Below, in pieces: positions 1 through 11,353 of a stretch of DNA of 64,000 bases (position 1 is its first letter; each line of letters begins with the position of its first letter). The notes beneath the pieces were generated by a model that saw only the letters and a program-made list of their open reading frames with translations, was not told the origin of the DNA and ran no database searches. A program made the position numbers and the translations under genes. The stretch covers positions 152,999 through 216,998 of the forward strand of contig KN834841.1 of the NCBI GenBank assembly GCA_000827265.1. Reading direction: 5' to 3'. This stretch comes from Collybiopsis luxurians FD-317 M1 (lineage: Eukaryota > Basidiomycota > Agaricomycetes > Agaricales > Omphalotaceae).

Positions 1-2130
1 GGTGTCTTTTCCAAGCAAGTCCATCCCGTCACGTTCCTCACAGCCTCATGATCAGCTAGAAACTTCAAGTGAGTCACCCCAACTCAATGCACACCCTATT
101 CTCAGTCTATTTGCAACCCATTAACATTTTGACAGTGGGTTTTAGCCTTCCTTCAGACTTCGAAATGAAGCAGATGTAATGTGCTCGGATGGAGTCAATA
201 TGCATCTACTGGGACATGAAAAGTATAATCTCGGTAGTTATGAATATACATGTATGCAGGAGGCTGTGTCACTTTGCTCCTTGCTCACGCTCTTATCTTT
301 GGACTTTTCTTTTTTTGTTTAAAATCATTGTCTAGTTGATAGTAGGTGCCTAGGAAAGGGAAGTGATAGACAATACCAAAACCATCATATAAATAAAACT
401 TCCTAATGTTTGAAATTGACTTGTCGGTTTTCGTGGCTACATATTTCTTCCTTCTTACCTCCACACTTTTCTTATATACCAAGCTTCGCTTAGTGAATAT
501 AAGTTGACTTTGCACTTGAAGTTTTACTAAGAGGACTCAACACAGTTGATTTAAATCAAGAAACCCAAGCAATGACAGAGTCTCAAGTGCAAATCACAAT
601 GTATTGTATACAAAGCCAGAAGGCCTTGCTCATCACTGAGGCTGATCATGAGTGTACCTTAATGATACCCAAGTCATCTCATGTTCATCAGCTAAAGTGT
701 GCTAAGCCCAGGCAAATACAGGAAGCCTGAGGACACCCAGGATATTGGCCAAATTCTAGGAGCCCTTAGGCACTCTAGGTTGCTTAGGTTGCTTAGGCTG
801 CCTAGGTTTCCCAGGTTTTGGGCCAAATCCCAGGCTCTCGGGAAGACATTTGAAAGATCCCTGAGGATCCCTGCAGATCTCTAGACCAGAAATATTTTAA
901 GTAGTACAAAATTATGCAAAATTACATTACAAATACATAGCTATATATTAATCTAGCATAAATACACAATGGGAACATTTATTTAGTTGCAGATATTCAC
1001 CTCCTTTTATTTTTAAAATAAATCACACAATGTGCTCACTGTGAACTGTCTACAGTCAAAAAATTTCCCATGGTCAGAATAATAACTCATTGTATATATA
1101 CTATATACATATGTATAGATTCTGTACTATACTGATATACTGTACTCGAGTATATTAGGTTATTATAAAGCTTGTACTACTATACTGTAGTATAATAAAT
1201 CCTAATATTATCAAACCTGGAGCTTTTAGATGCCTGTTGGATTTGTAATAATGACTAATAATTACTAATCAATTTTTTGCACTATCTTGCACAATTTCTG
1301 AAACTTCTGAAATACCTGTATATCCAAATATCCAAATATCCAAAAATACCAGTGATCACTGCTGTGCCACTACCATTGTAGTTCTGGCCCATGGTTGGCC
1401 TTGCATTGAAGTCCTTGCTGCTTGTGTGTTGTCTACACCTGTATTCTTTTTTTATATCTCTTCTCTCTTCCATCATCACATTGCTCCCCTTTTCCCTCTT
1501 CCCTTTGCTGAGGTGTTTACACAAATAATGTATGTCTAAATAAAATTAGAGCCAATTTTTAAATTGTTCTTCCTTACATTGCAATTACTTTTTGAAAGGG
1601 AACATACCAAGGACAATGACATGTATGTTCTTTGTTTAAATTTAGTCTGTACCACGAAATCTCTTTATCTATTCATAGGGAGACTCCACCTAACACACCA
1701 CAGTGTAGTTGCAATGCAGAATGAACATATGGAAGAAACTCCTGAGAAATGAATAGTCCACAGAATTGCTGACTTCCACAGCATCAGAACTATGCCCCAA
1801 TTCCATTTAATCTCAATATTCCCCAAGGCCAGCAATGTCAAAATATATTTTGGGTTGTCCAACATGGTGACCAACACCTTTATTTGACTCAGGGAATTGC
1901 AAATCAATTGAGGGGACTACCTCCATTAGTTCCAATTACAAGAGAGCATGGTAGAGCAAGATCTGCAATGATATTTTCCATGTTTGCAGCTATTTGGTCC
2001 TGAGAGTAAGCTGATCACCTGGGCAAGAAGGGGGGGTGGAGGGTGTCACATTCTCATTGTTCAGTTCTAGATGGGGAGGAACTGGAGGGATCTTAGGAAT
2101 GGGAGGATGCTGGTAACAAGAATTAGGTTT
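1..2130. other. Gene-poor, AT-rich sequence
   Basis: No convincing coding region. Open frames here are under about 80 codons, low in complexity and lack splice-linked partners. A 9 bp tandem repeat lies at 752-815. A palindrome-rich TA tract lies around 1085-1215, with repeated TACTATACTG/GTAGTATA words that could fold. CpG is very rare. I read this as old, decayed non-coding or transposon-derived DNA. Confidence 0.5.
752..815. repeat. Imperfect 9-bp tandem repeat
   Basis: Seven imperfect 9-mers, nearly all ending in TAGG (the last in CAGG), run from 752 to 815. They include two identical TTGCTTAGG units at 780-788 and 789-797. A single extra base at 761 breaks the register once. No coding role is apparent. 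Confidence 0.7.
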
Positions 2131-2133
2131 TTA

Positions 2134-2484
2134 CTAAGAGGTCCTTTGATAGAGACAACTAGTTGTACCAGTGATTTGTGTTGTTGTGTGAGAGTATGGT
2201 AGAAAAGCAAAAGGGTGTGCTGAAAGAGTTGTACCACAAGGTTGGTGCACTAACTGACAAATGATGAGTGGGTGTACTAGGTTGTGACAAGGTCTGTACA
2301 CAGGCCAACAAATGACAAGTCGACTTGAGCCACAAGGCTGCTGTACTAACCAGCAAATAATGAGTGGTACTACAAGAGGTGAGTCTGGCTCAACCAACAA
2401 GTAGTCTGCAATACTGTCCAACAAATGGACCAAAGCACTTGGTGAGAGAAGAGTGAGTTTAAAGCTTCCAACTGAGGGGTGCAA
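2134..2484. repeat. Degenerate tandem repeat, about 45-50 bp unit
   Basis: The phrases ACAAATGA, CCACAAGG and AATGATGAGTGG recur every 45-52 bp between about 2225 and 2425, giving four to five imperfect units. A 116-codon minus-strand open frame spans the array, but its Leu/Cys/Pro-rich repetitive translation is explained by the repeat. A related fragment (AATAAGTGGTACCACATC) appears near 3271. I do not treat it as a gene. Confidence 0.6.
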
Positions 2485-5140
2485 TAAGCTGGGTTGCGTG
2501 GTAGCTACTTCTACTACTTATACAAAATCCAATGTCTGAGAAACTGTACAGCCAAGTCATCCTTTTCTTCATACAAATGGTGCATGTATCCCTAAACCTA
2601 GAGATTGAAACTAAAACCCAGCCAAAGTCCTACAAAAACATTGTCCTTTTCTCCTGTTCCAGTAATTTGTCCCAAGCTGACTAACCAAATTTGAGTTTCG
2701 TCCTGATCACTCCTGACTCTGGAACTCCTCCTGAACCATTTCTGTAATGGTTTATCTGCAGGTGCAAATGGTACTGGTGGGAAAAGGGTACTACTCCATG
2801 ATCTAGAATGTTCAACTGACTCATCTCCTGCTTCTGTATACCTTCTCTATTCATATGATTCAGTTGCCCATTCTTTCTCTACTAAATATACTTGTTCTAA
2901 CTGAGAGCCACTTTCCAAGTTCCATTAATGGAAGAGGCAAAGCTGTTAACACTCTGATTGTATGGACTAGGCACTATTTCTAAATCAACAAATCCTGACA
3001 GGTATGAGTGTTCAGCTATCACCCGTCTCATCCTGTGACCCTGGAGCCTAACCACCTATGTACATATACCCATCTACAATGCCTCAATCTACTAAAGTAA
3101 GTTTGTCTAAGTGGAACAACAATTGTTGAATACCCCTGGATACATCAGAGTTGTACAGGCTCAATCAGAACACTTGCCAGTAAATGGGATGGGTCTGCTA
3201 GCATCAACAGGTTGGGGGCAAGGTTCTGGCAGCTGTCCTTCAAGTTGGACCAGCACTTGACCACCTCAACAATAAGTGGTACCACATCAGATAAACTGTC
3301 TACAGTGATTATACCAAGTACTCTGTAGACACTCTGAGTTAGCTATTGACTCAGGCTCTTCATAGCTCTCTATGTGTTCATTTCCAACTGTAGAATTATC
3401 AATTTCATACAATTGTAAGATTAGACACAAAAATTGTGCAATACCAGTCATTGGGGGACGACAGAGTCTCTGTACTTTTGAAAGGGAAGAAGAGAGAGAG
3501 TCGAGTCTGACAACCAGGATGATCCCCCTTCTGCAAACATGCAAGAGCAGGTATATTCCAATGTCCTGGCTCTCCAGCACTCAAAGCAGTTGGAGATGCC
3601 CATTCATTATGCAGTTGCAGGCATAACACCAGAGCAAGATCCCTAATCCAGAACTGAATGCAAGTTTCATCCTGGAGACTGGGTACAAATAAAGAGTGGC
3701 TACAATCAGGGAGATCTGGCTCTTGTGTCTGCACCAGATCTGTGGATGGACTATAATTCCACCCAAGTACCAATTCTTCTGCTGCTGCATCTTCTGAGAA
3801 GCCCAGGGGACTCACTCCATTATGAAGCTATTTCTCTATGACCTCCTTCAGCACTATTCTTTGATGAAGCTGTTGCTCTTGGGCAAGAGATGAACTTTGA
3901 AGTCATAATGCTCAAATGCTACCATACTGAGTGCCTGAAGAAATATCCATGTGGTCACCTTCAGGGATTTCTGTACAATGACATGCTCTTACATGGTGGG
4001 CTTGTAGCATTGCAAGAAAGACCACAGTGTTTATCTGCTGCCCCCCCTTTGACTATAGATCCCAATATCTTTGAATGTTTTGCATGTTCCCAGCATTCTG
4101 CTGTAAATGGCTCATGGCTTCAAGTGCCAATTCCCTCAATATGGTCCTTTTTCAAAGGAGAGGAGGTTCATGTCTTTGAACCATTTGGACATGAATACAC
4201 AGGCCCTCTCCTTTCAAAAAGCTGTCATGGTATTATCAGCACCCTCCAGATGGTTCAACCTATGTCTTGCAAGGTAGCTTTTGGCCTCGAGGTTTTCTCC
4301 TTGCCCACTGTCCTCTTACAGAAAAACTTCAGTAATATGGACATTGTGTTCATATTCCTCTACCTTTACCCACCCATTTTTGCCACTTTTAGTTATTAGT
4401 ACATTGGATATTGGGTGTGTTTCCAGTTACAAAGGAATACAAATTGCTGCTAATCCTGTCCAATGGGTAATGAAATACATAATAACTGAATGTTCCATTG
4501 CTGGATAATCCAGACGCTTGGGATATTCCAGGGATTTGAGGCCTCTTGGGATAAACATATTCAGGTCAATTTTTCCCTAGTATGGTTGATTGATATAGGT
4601 GACTGAGGTGGATTCAACTTCAAGATTTCCATGCCCCTGCTGCTGATTTGAATAAAGTAGGTCAGAAATTTGTCTGAGTCAGTAGCGGTGGCAGTATTGT
4701 TCCCTTCATTACCTGCCAATTCTTTGTGAAGATCCCCAGAAATGTCTGTTTCTCCTTGTGGACCTTTTAGAAAATGTTTGGAGTGTTCTGGTCCCATTTC
4801 CTGGTGTTGTGGCCAAAAAAGTACTTAATGTCAGCTCAGCAATTGAGCTGTTAATGTAGGCTACCAACCTGAGGAGAATGATCCTTCAATAGAAGAATTA
4901 GATGCAGGAAGAAAAAGGAAAGATATGAGTGCGGCACTGGTTAACTTTTGAGCACTGAGATGTTTTTGGTTGACCTCTTGTTCACTTTTTCCTATGAGCA
5001 CAATGTTGGAACCTGTAGAACCTGTTGAACATGGAGCTAATAATTTCTACAACTGCACACCTTTCCCCACCACAAGTGCCATCACAGTGAGTATATTTTC
5101 TTGACTCTCAGTACCAATTTCTAATAAAGGTGTCAGTCAA
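2485..5140. other. Unannotated CpG-poor region
   Basis: The longest open frames are 3890-4399 (+, 169 codons), 3405-3815 (-, 136 codons) and 4561-4797 (-, 78 codons). None shows a family motif I recognise. CpG depletion suggests old methylated relic DNA. The 169-codon frame has a Leu/Tyr/Phe-rich C-terminus and no splice-linked partner. I see no RNA gene or clear regulatory element. Confidence 0.4.
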
Positions 5141-5149
5141 TTATAGTGT

Positions 5150-5690
5150 GAACACATACAGGTGAATTATTGTGAATCCTGGAATAAAACCAGATTAGCT
5201 TTGTTAAACCACCCCTGCCAAACTTGCCAATCTGATGAAATGTCTGTTAAACTGTTTTATCCAGCCACCGCGCAGCTGCCTCCCTACACTCTCTCAATCC
5301 CATTCTTCTCAGTTTAACTGTTGTTAAACCTGTTAATCCATGTTTGCCATTGACATCTGTCCATTAAACTGGATAATTACCCCCCTTTTCCTGATAAATG
5401 AAATTCATAGCATAGAATGAATACATATTGTTACTTATTACATAGAAACTAAGCAATCAACATAGTTTAACAGGGTTCGAGCGTGTCATTTAACACAAAT
5501 GTTTAATCATATCCCAACCTCGTTTAACCAATGCCCACTCAACTACCACTGTTTAACTGCATCCCAACCTCGTTTAACCAATTCCCACTCTTTGAAAATT
5601 TAGTTTAACCAACATAATCGACAGATTAGATGTACCCTGAGCAGTTGAATCAAACCGTTAAACCACTCTGATAAACCATCTTCCTGACAA
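5150..5690. repeat. GTTTAAC/GTTAAAC motif array (left)
   Basis: About eleven copies of GTTTAAC or its complement GTTAAAC are scattered over some 500 bp. Part of the array is a recognisable repeat: ATCCCAACCTCGTTTAACCA occurs near 5512 and again near 5563, each followed by a CCCACTC word. Similar arrays occur at 24.66-24.99 kb and 34.13-34.40 kb. Dense short motifs like this resemble the subterminal transposase-binding repeats of DNA transposons. That role is inference. Confidence 0.6.
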
Positions 5691-5699
5691 AATACCTCA

Positions 5700-6640
5700 A
5701 TCCAATTAGTCTCTGGTCCTGTGAACGGACAGAGTCCCTTAGAAATCCACACGCATGTAAAGCCTTGATGACAAGAACCTACTGCAGTCAATTCAGATCA
5801 CCCCACCTATTTCTGAGAAACCCCCTTTCCCGCTGTTGGACTTTGTAAGAAAAATTGGTCATCGACACACTTTTGTGAAAAAAAACACTCACTCTAGTTC
5901 AATAATAAGTTCTGTAGGCCTTAGAGCTAGGTGGCCCAGTGACCGCACGAGGGCCAGAGGTTGGGAAGCATCTCAGCTGTGCAAACTCGAATGAAGAAGC
6001 ATGGCTAAGTGGTCGTGGCAGGGGAGAGAAGACAAAAAGAAGAAACAGGGATTAGGATTCAAAATCCCACCCTCGATGCCCTCGCAACATCAAAAATTTT
6101 CTGAAACACTAAGTTGGGTTTATGCGATCTGAAAAATTCCGACACCATTCGTATGGCCTGAGTTGATGTCCTTTGGCTCCCGAAGCACCATTTGTGTGCA
6201 TCTTCTCAGGTCCCAAGGGGCAGCCGTAGCTCCTCAATGCCAATGCCAATGCATCATTACCTTTTTCAGCCAATGAAATGAATCATCAAATAAAAATAAA
6301 AACTATACTACTCACTACACCATGACTTGTCCAGGATCCTATCTTGGATCTCCGACATCCCCTCACTCTCTACCTTGTATTACGGCCACGGCACCTGAAT
6401 GAGCCAAGGCCTTACTTGGGATTATTCAAACAGCCATACGCAAGGGCCAAATCACTTCATTAGACCTTCAAAAGTTTACTGCCTGCGCTGAGCCTAAACA
6501 CCAAGCCTCTAATCATAGCCTAACTGTTGGGCTTGGTGAGCAAGGCGACACGGCAGCGACTTTTGGAAAACTAAGTATTCGGGTTAGGGGTTTAACACAC
6601 ATAGTGAATTCTTAATCTCACTGAAGATCATAGACTTGCG
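5700..6640. other. Intergenic region, no gene seen
   Basis: No long open frame is visible. CpG is more frequent than upstream. A single telomere-like GGGTTAGGGG occurs at 6581-6590 without repetition. The stretch could hold promoter sequence for the ORFs that follow, but I see no firm element. Confidence 0.4.
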
Positions 6641-6675
6641 GAACCTCCATCTGTGGAGGTAATAATTGCTACGCT

Positions 6676-7194
6676 TTGCACAAATGGATGGCCCAGGACA
6701 AGCACGTATTTCTTCCTCGTTACATTGAATGGCTTATCGAAGCAGGCGATCATACCTCTCTTCAAACCCTCCGAGATAACCTTCCTGCCATACTCGAAAC
6801 TGATGCGAGCGACTCCTTACTCCCCAAGCTCATTGTGCACATAGTATGGTGCCTCCAGGACCTTCCAAAAACACCGGCACGGGCTCAGACAAGAGGATCC
6901 TGTACCCCTCGTCATCAGAAACTACCATCTTCAGATTCCCCATATGACTCTGACTCCCCTACCCTCCGCATGCTTGGGAAATGTAAAGCCAGGCCCACTA
7001 CCTCTACCACTATTCCTTACAAGTGTCCTCATATCTTCACAGGCTCCTCGTCCTCCTCGCACAACAAAACAACAATTGCTCATGAAAATGGACGGACTGG
7101 TTTTCGTCTATCCTCACAGTTTTGCCCATGGTCCATTGATGGCCTCGAGGCCAATTGTGACCTGATTTACGCTGCTGCAACAGACTCGAATTGA
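6676..7194 (+). CDS. Uncharacterised ORF with Ser/Thr/Pro-rich C-terminal half
   Basis: I do not recognise this protein. The frame is open for 172 codons; the first ATG in frame is at 6688, though an upstream exon joined by splicing is equally possible. The first 60 or so residues look helical and amphipathic, with a stretch rich in Leu and acidic residues. The rest is a low-complexity Ser/Thr/Pro linker containing a run of serines. It lies at the left of the 5-25 kb block, ahead of another uncharacterised ORF on the same strand. The opposite strand is also open over part of this stretch, so the coding strand is not certain. Confidence 0.35.
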   Translation: MHKWMAQDKHVFLPRYIEWLIEAGDHTSLQTLRDNLPAILETDASDSLLPKLIVHIVWCLQDLPKTPARAQTRGSCTPRHQKLPSSDSPYDSDSPTLRMLGKCKARPTTSTTIPYKCPHIFTGSSSSSHNKTTIAHENGRTGFRLSSQFCPWSIDGLEANCDLIYAAATDSN

Positions 7195-7370
7195 AAGGAC
7201 CCTTGTGTCAGGCAGGCCATGGTCAAACTCACAGAAAGTCTCAAAATCCTCTAAGCCCATTTCATGAATACAATCTTGTGTCCTAATGTAGTCAAAGTTC
7301 ATTAGAGCTTTTCTTCTGTACTACGTAGAGACAATTACCCAAAGTATTCCTGCAAAAATCCCATGATTCA

Positions 7371-7844
7371 TTACTGCCTTGGATAAACAAATGGACAGAA
7401 ACCAAACGTACCTGTGCCACTAGAAACCAGTCCCAATTTATGTGTTCTATTGGAAATTTCTTGCATTCGCTTCACATCCCTGAGTTTCCTTTGCAAATTT
7501 CTTGGTCTCAGAGACCCGTTGCGCATGTTGTGAACCTGATTGTATCTGTTGAATTCAGTACATATGTTGCTCTCGAATGGGCACAACTTACCTGTCCCAT
7601 TCCAATGAAGGCACCTTCTAGGCTGTATGAGCACAATCCTACATATGATGGCCCCTTCCTCTGCAACTTCTGTGCCGACAGTGAATTCTCCAAAGGACTT
7701 GGAGGAATAGTCCACGCCTGAAACCTTCAACACCTGAAGGAGGTAACGGCTTGCAAAGATCCCAACAAACCCATGGAGAGTCATCCCTTCTGGATCATGA
7801 TGGGCCAGTATACTACCGAACGCTTTGGTGCCATTAAAGTCCAT
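7371..7844 (-). CDS. Uncharacterised minus-strand ORF with consensus splice donors
   Basis: A 157-codon frame on the minus strand. Its first 85 residues look like a folded domain, with a mix of hydrophobic, Gly and charged residues and low Ser/Pro. Consensus minus-strand donors are visible at 7587-7591 (CAG|GTAAG) and near 7412 (CAG|GTACG). An acceptor is at 7546, which would make a 46 bp intron. An upstream minus-strand intron (donor GTGAGT, acceptor TTGAG) may precede the ATG at 7844. With the 46 bp intron removed the frame closes soon after, so either the gene is short or the copy is broken. The family is unknown to me. Confidence 0.35.
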   Translation of the reverse strand: MDFNGTKAFGSILAHHDPEGMTLHGFVGIFASRYLLQVLKVSGVDYSSKSFGEFTVGTEVAEEGAIICRIVLIQPRRCLHWNGTGKLCPFESNICTEFNRYNQVHNMRNGSLRPRNLQRKLRDVKRMQEISNRTHKLGLVSSGTGTFGFCPFVYPRQ

Positions 7845-7911
7845 GTAAGCCTCAATATATTGACCAGTTAATCAGAATCACTCACATGAGAGCCAATAGG
7901 TATGTGGTTCG

Positions 7912-8454
7912 ATGCACTGCAGCCCCTTTGAGCCCAACAACTACATTATCCATGTCTGGGATAGAGACAAAACCTTCACCCTGATCGTGCCGTTCACCGG
8001 ATGGCTCTATGAATGTTGCCTCAGTGCCAAGCTACAAGAAACTATAAGCAAACTCACTGATTTTGTGGTAGAATATCCTGGAGGTGAAGAGGATGAACAA
8101 GTCCTGGGAGATCTCATTCTCAATCTGGAAAGGTTGAATGCCGAAGTAATTGAAATTTCCAATGACAATGCCTCCAGTGATACTGATACTGAGGGAGATG
8201 AATGTTGTCAACCAGGAACATCTGGGAGCAAGGGCAAAGCTGTAGCCCACAGCCTGAGTAGTCAAGCTGCCAGCTCCAAATTGAAAACATCAGCCTTGGC
8301 AAAGTGTCATCCCCCTTGGATCATTGACCATGTTGTTCACGCCTGCCATGTTGTTGGAGACGCTGCCCTCGATGGAAATCTTACAGACCCGAGCCTGTTG
8401 GAAAAAATATGTAAATTAAAAAAGGTGTTACCAACGGAGTGGACTACAGACTAG
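7912..8454 (+). CDS. Uncharacterised ORF with acidic linker
   Basis: A 180-codon frame starting at an ATG. Residues 1-80 look globular and end in a Glu/Asp-rich helix. Residues 80-125 are an acidic, Ser-rich linker with the pattern SSDTDTEGDE. The last 50 residues form a short helical tail with PPWIIDHVVHAC. The protein is not recognised. It sits between the uncharacterised ORFs to the left and the viroplasmin-WG gene to the right, and could be an exon of a longer gene. The composition and acid linker favour a real coding region. Confidence 0.4.
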   Translation: MHCSPFEPNNYIIHVWDRDKTFTLIVPFTGWLYECCLSAKLQETISKLTDFVVEYPGGEEDEQVLGDLILNLERLNAEVIEISNDNASSDTDTEGDECCQPGTSGSKGKAVAHSLSSQAASSKLKTSALAKCHPPWIIDHVVHACHVVGDAALDGNLTDPSLLEKICKLKKVLPTEWTTD

Positions 8455-8459
8455 ATAAT

Positions 8460-9384
8460 CCATCCCAACCAACATGTACGTCCCATTTAGAACCCACTGA
8501 ACCTACTCCTTCAATCCAACTAGAAGTTGGAGCACTACAATATCAATCCTAGCGAGCCATTCACCTCAGTGAATGTGACCATTTGAAACCAAGGAGGAGG
8601 ATGAAACAGAAGTTGAAACAGAAGAAGTAAGTGCCCAACCGGAACCTGCTTACTAGAATGAGCCGACTATTAAGCGCCAATGCTGTTATCTCATTATCTC
8701 ATGCCAGTTCCACTTCTCATTTCTCCTCAACTCCGTTGTTACTGCCTATCCCTGCTCATTTATTTTCTTCCTTGGAGACAACTGAGGTTGTCTTCATCTT
8801 CAACTATTCATTGAAAGACCCCTTCCAACTTCAAACAGTCCTCAACCATCCACGCTGCGGTTAAATGGCCATCAAGGTCAGTGGCTGCCTTGAATCTTAT
8901 GATATATTTTACACAGTCCTTCTAGACTTTTTGTGATGAAATTGCCTCTCAGGTGCACCGGCCTCCAGTCTACTGATCTCCTCAATTTACCCCCTCTCAT
9001 TTTGCCTTGAACATTGACAATGCCTCTGAAATTCAGTGCTGTGATTGAGTGGGAGGACAGTAAGCACCTCCTTCATGCTTTAAATTTCTTAAGAGCTACA
9101 ACTTCATCTTTGTTTAGAAATACAAACAGTTGTTCATTTGGCTTGAACAGATGGTGGGTAATCTCAGCTATGCAATCTCCACACTGGCCAATTCTTTTTT
9201 CAGATACCATCACCTCCACAATGACCACAACCCTTACTGTACCTTTAACCTGACTGTTTATCCCCTCTGAACCAGCAAATACTTCTCCTCCTACCCTGAC
9301 AACTCATCGTAGAACTTCACAGTCCAACTCTACCCCTGCGAAATCTGAATGGTCTTCTGGACATTCTTCCCAGGCTTTGCGTAG
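8460..9384. other. Spacer or unresolved 5' exons of the next gene
   Basis: Short open pieces are present on the plus strand (for example 8631-8864 and 9014-9253), and a Ser/Thr/Pro-rich stretch runs from about 9200. They may be 5' exons of the viroplasmin-domain gene, but I could not link them by frame and splice sites. No other feature is seen. Confidence 0.3.
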
Positions 9385-10759
9385 CTCTCCTCACCCTGCT
9401 GCTCATCACTGTCCTCCTGCGCCAAGCCCCACCCCAGCACAGTTTTCAATTGCACCCACTCTCGTTCATCCCTTGTAGAATCCCTTTCAAATTCCCCACT
9501 AATTCCTCATCCATGCGATATAGTTCAACCACCCCGGTTGAATCACAAATACTATGTCATGTTTGCTGGAACTCGGGTGGGCATTTTTGGAGATTGGTAA
9601 ATCATCTCCTTGCATTGACTAGATCATTGTGATATTGAAGTACTTCTTTCAGGTTCAGACAAGTTGCACCCTTCACCCAGAGTGTTCCAGGTGCTCATCA
9701 GCAAGGGTTTACGTGCTTTTCTGATGCCCTGGCTGCCTATGGACAAAATCCCTGTTATATATTTATACTTTATAACTAATGATTTTTAAATATTTTCATT
9801 TGGGTACACTGCAATGTATCAGCGACGCAATGGATATCCGCTGCTCCAGATTCTCCCTGCACCCAAATGTCCAGAGTTGGATCAGGCTATGGCAGGCCTT
9901 GTACTGTAGTCTTATCTTTAAACTGCGTAGCTTCATCGTAGAGAGACGTAGAACCAGCATCCGCAATCCGAGTTTTTTTCTCTACCGTTCCCTCTTTATC
10001 CCACGCCAGTAAATTTCTCCTCGACCATCACTTCTACCACATGGGTCACTCATACCGGCATCTTATGAACAGTGGTTCGCAAGAATCTACCTTTGAGTCT
10101 TCATCATCCTCTGTGTCTGCATCTGGGTGGGACACATCCACATCCTCCAGCTGGGGCAACAACTCTGGCAACAACTCTGGCTGGGGCAATGAATCTTCTG
10201 GCTGGGGCTCAACATCCAAATGGGGTAACGGTGGTGGATGGGGCAATAGTGGATGGGGACATCGTTCTCCTAGTCCTCAACCACCTCCAGGGGGACTAGT
10301 TGCACATAGTCCCTTAAATAACTTGCGGTCCAATTTCAATTCTGCTGGACTCACTTGGGATGGGACATCCTCACGCCCTACTCACCTGGATAATCACAAT
10401 ACCAGACTTTGGGCTGAGCTTCAATGTACATTCTTTCTTGCTGAGACTCTCCACTATTACTAATATTCCTCCTAGTGAATGCCTGTAGCGAAAGGGGTCT
10501 AGAGAATCCTTTTGACCTCCCCACTTTCATGGGCCTGCAGGTTGAGCAAAGGATTGCTCAGCTGCTTCTGGATATTGCAGCCAAAGAGTCCGAGCAGGAA
10601 GCAGCTGAGAGCAAAGCAACTATCATGCATACAGCCTTGAACCTTGCTCAGGCTCGAGAGGATGTTGTGCGGGAGGAGCTCAGAGAGCTGAGGGAGACCA
10701 AGCGGTGGCTGGCGGACCTGCTCATTATTGCTCGAGCCTGTCTTCCCCCCACCTCATAA
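9385..10759 (+). CDS. RNase H1 N-terminal (viroplasmin) domain + WG-repeat + coiled-coil protein, 5' end unresolved
   Basis: The first readable exon contains KYYVMFAGTRVGIFGDW (9547-9596). A 56 bp intron (9597-9652) joins it to FRQV...SVPGAHQQGF...DALAAY. Together these match the RNase H1 N-terminal/viroplasmin fold (PF01693 type), which in known members binds RNA-DNA hybrids or dsRNA. After a short intron at 9901-9941 the next exon (9942-10425) has a Ser-rich stretch and then six WG and five GW dipeptides in about 45 residues (roughly 10121-10263). A 50 bp intron (10426-10475) leads in frame to a final exon with a Glu/Lys/Arg-rich helix, probably a coiled coil, ending in TAA at 10759. The junction between the viroplasmin exons and the piece at 9790-9900 is uncertain, so this could be two genes. 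The WG-to-coiled-coil splice is clean. Confidence 0.5.
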
Positions 10760-11190
10760 TGTACCAAATATATATTCGACTTTGCAAATGTTATTTTTTT
10801 TCTTTGTTGCATCTTTCTGAGAGCTTTTGAGGGTGAACAACCATATGTACCTCCATGAAACAGTGGTTTGGACCGTAGTGTGTTCAGTTGCCAGTGGTTT
10901 CCAGCCAGTTAGTATACAAGGTGACTGGCTCATAATATTCATAAGTAGTCATTGACTAGATACACAGTTTGACCCTTCCTTTCTGAACATACCAATAGGC
11001 TGAGAGGGAATTAGAATCAAAATTTCTCAATCATGACCTATTTACTATAACCGGCCAGCAGTAGATGTCTTATCTCTCACATATCTTATCTCCAACATGC
11101 TGATAAAATCACAGTAATTAAACATTGGCGCCCATTCTCTCTCACCACATCGTCCTCCTCTTTATTATTTCCTTGATCTAACACTCTCAA
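10760..11190. other. Intergenic spacer
   Basis: No open frame of note. The region is AT-rich, with a poly-T tract just after the stop of the viroplasmin-WG gene. It probably holds that gene's 3' end and the promoter of the KDZ transposase, but I see no definite signal. Confidence 0.4.
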
Positions 11191-11353
11191 TTCACTCAGG
11201 TGAACTTTCTCTATTCCACTGAGGTGGAATTTCCATATGACTTTGGTCATCAATCTCAACTAAAACTGCAGTCGCATCTGCCAACGTTCACTTTTCTAAG
11301 TATGTCTTTGCCGGAGTCATCCTTCTGTCTAACTGAACTAATTTACTTGCAGC

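Noticed and set aside
2134..2484. 116-codon minus-strand open frame as a gene
   Set aside because: Its translation follows the tandem repeat and is dominated by Leu, Cys, Pro and Ser with no domain.
5470..5485. GGGTTCGAGC resembling a tRNA B box
   Set aside because: No A box at the right distance and no cloverleaf could be folded around it. It sits inside the GTTTAAC array.
6581..6590. GGGTTAGGGG, telomere-like
   Set aside because: A single copy without repetition; not evidence of a telomere or interstitial telomeric array.
9547..9780. Viroplasmin domain as a sign of an integrated plant-virus sequence
   Set aside because: The domain is common in fungal and other cellular RNase H1-like proteins. 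No reverse transcriptase, capsid or movement gene lies nearby, and the exon structure is fungal.
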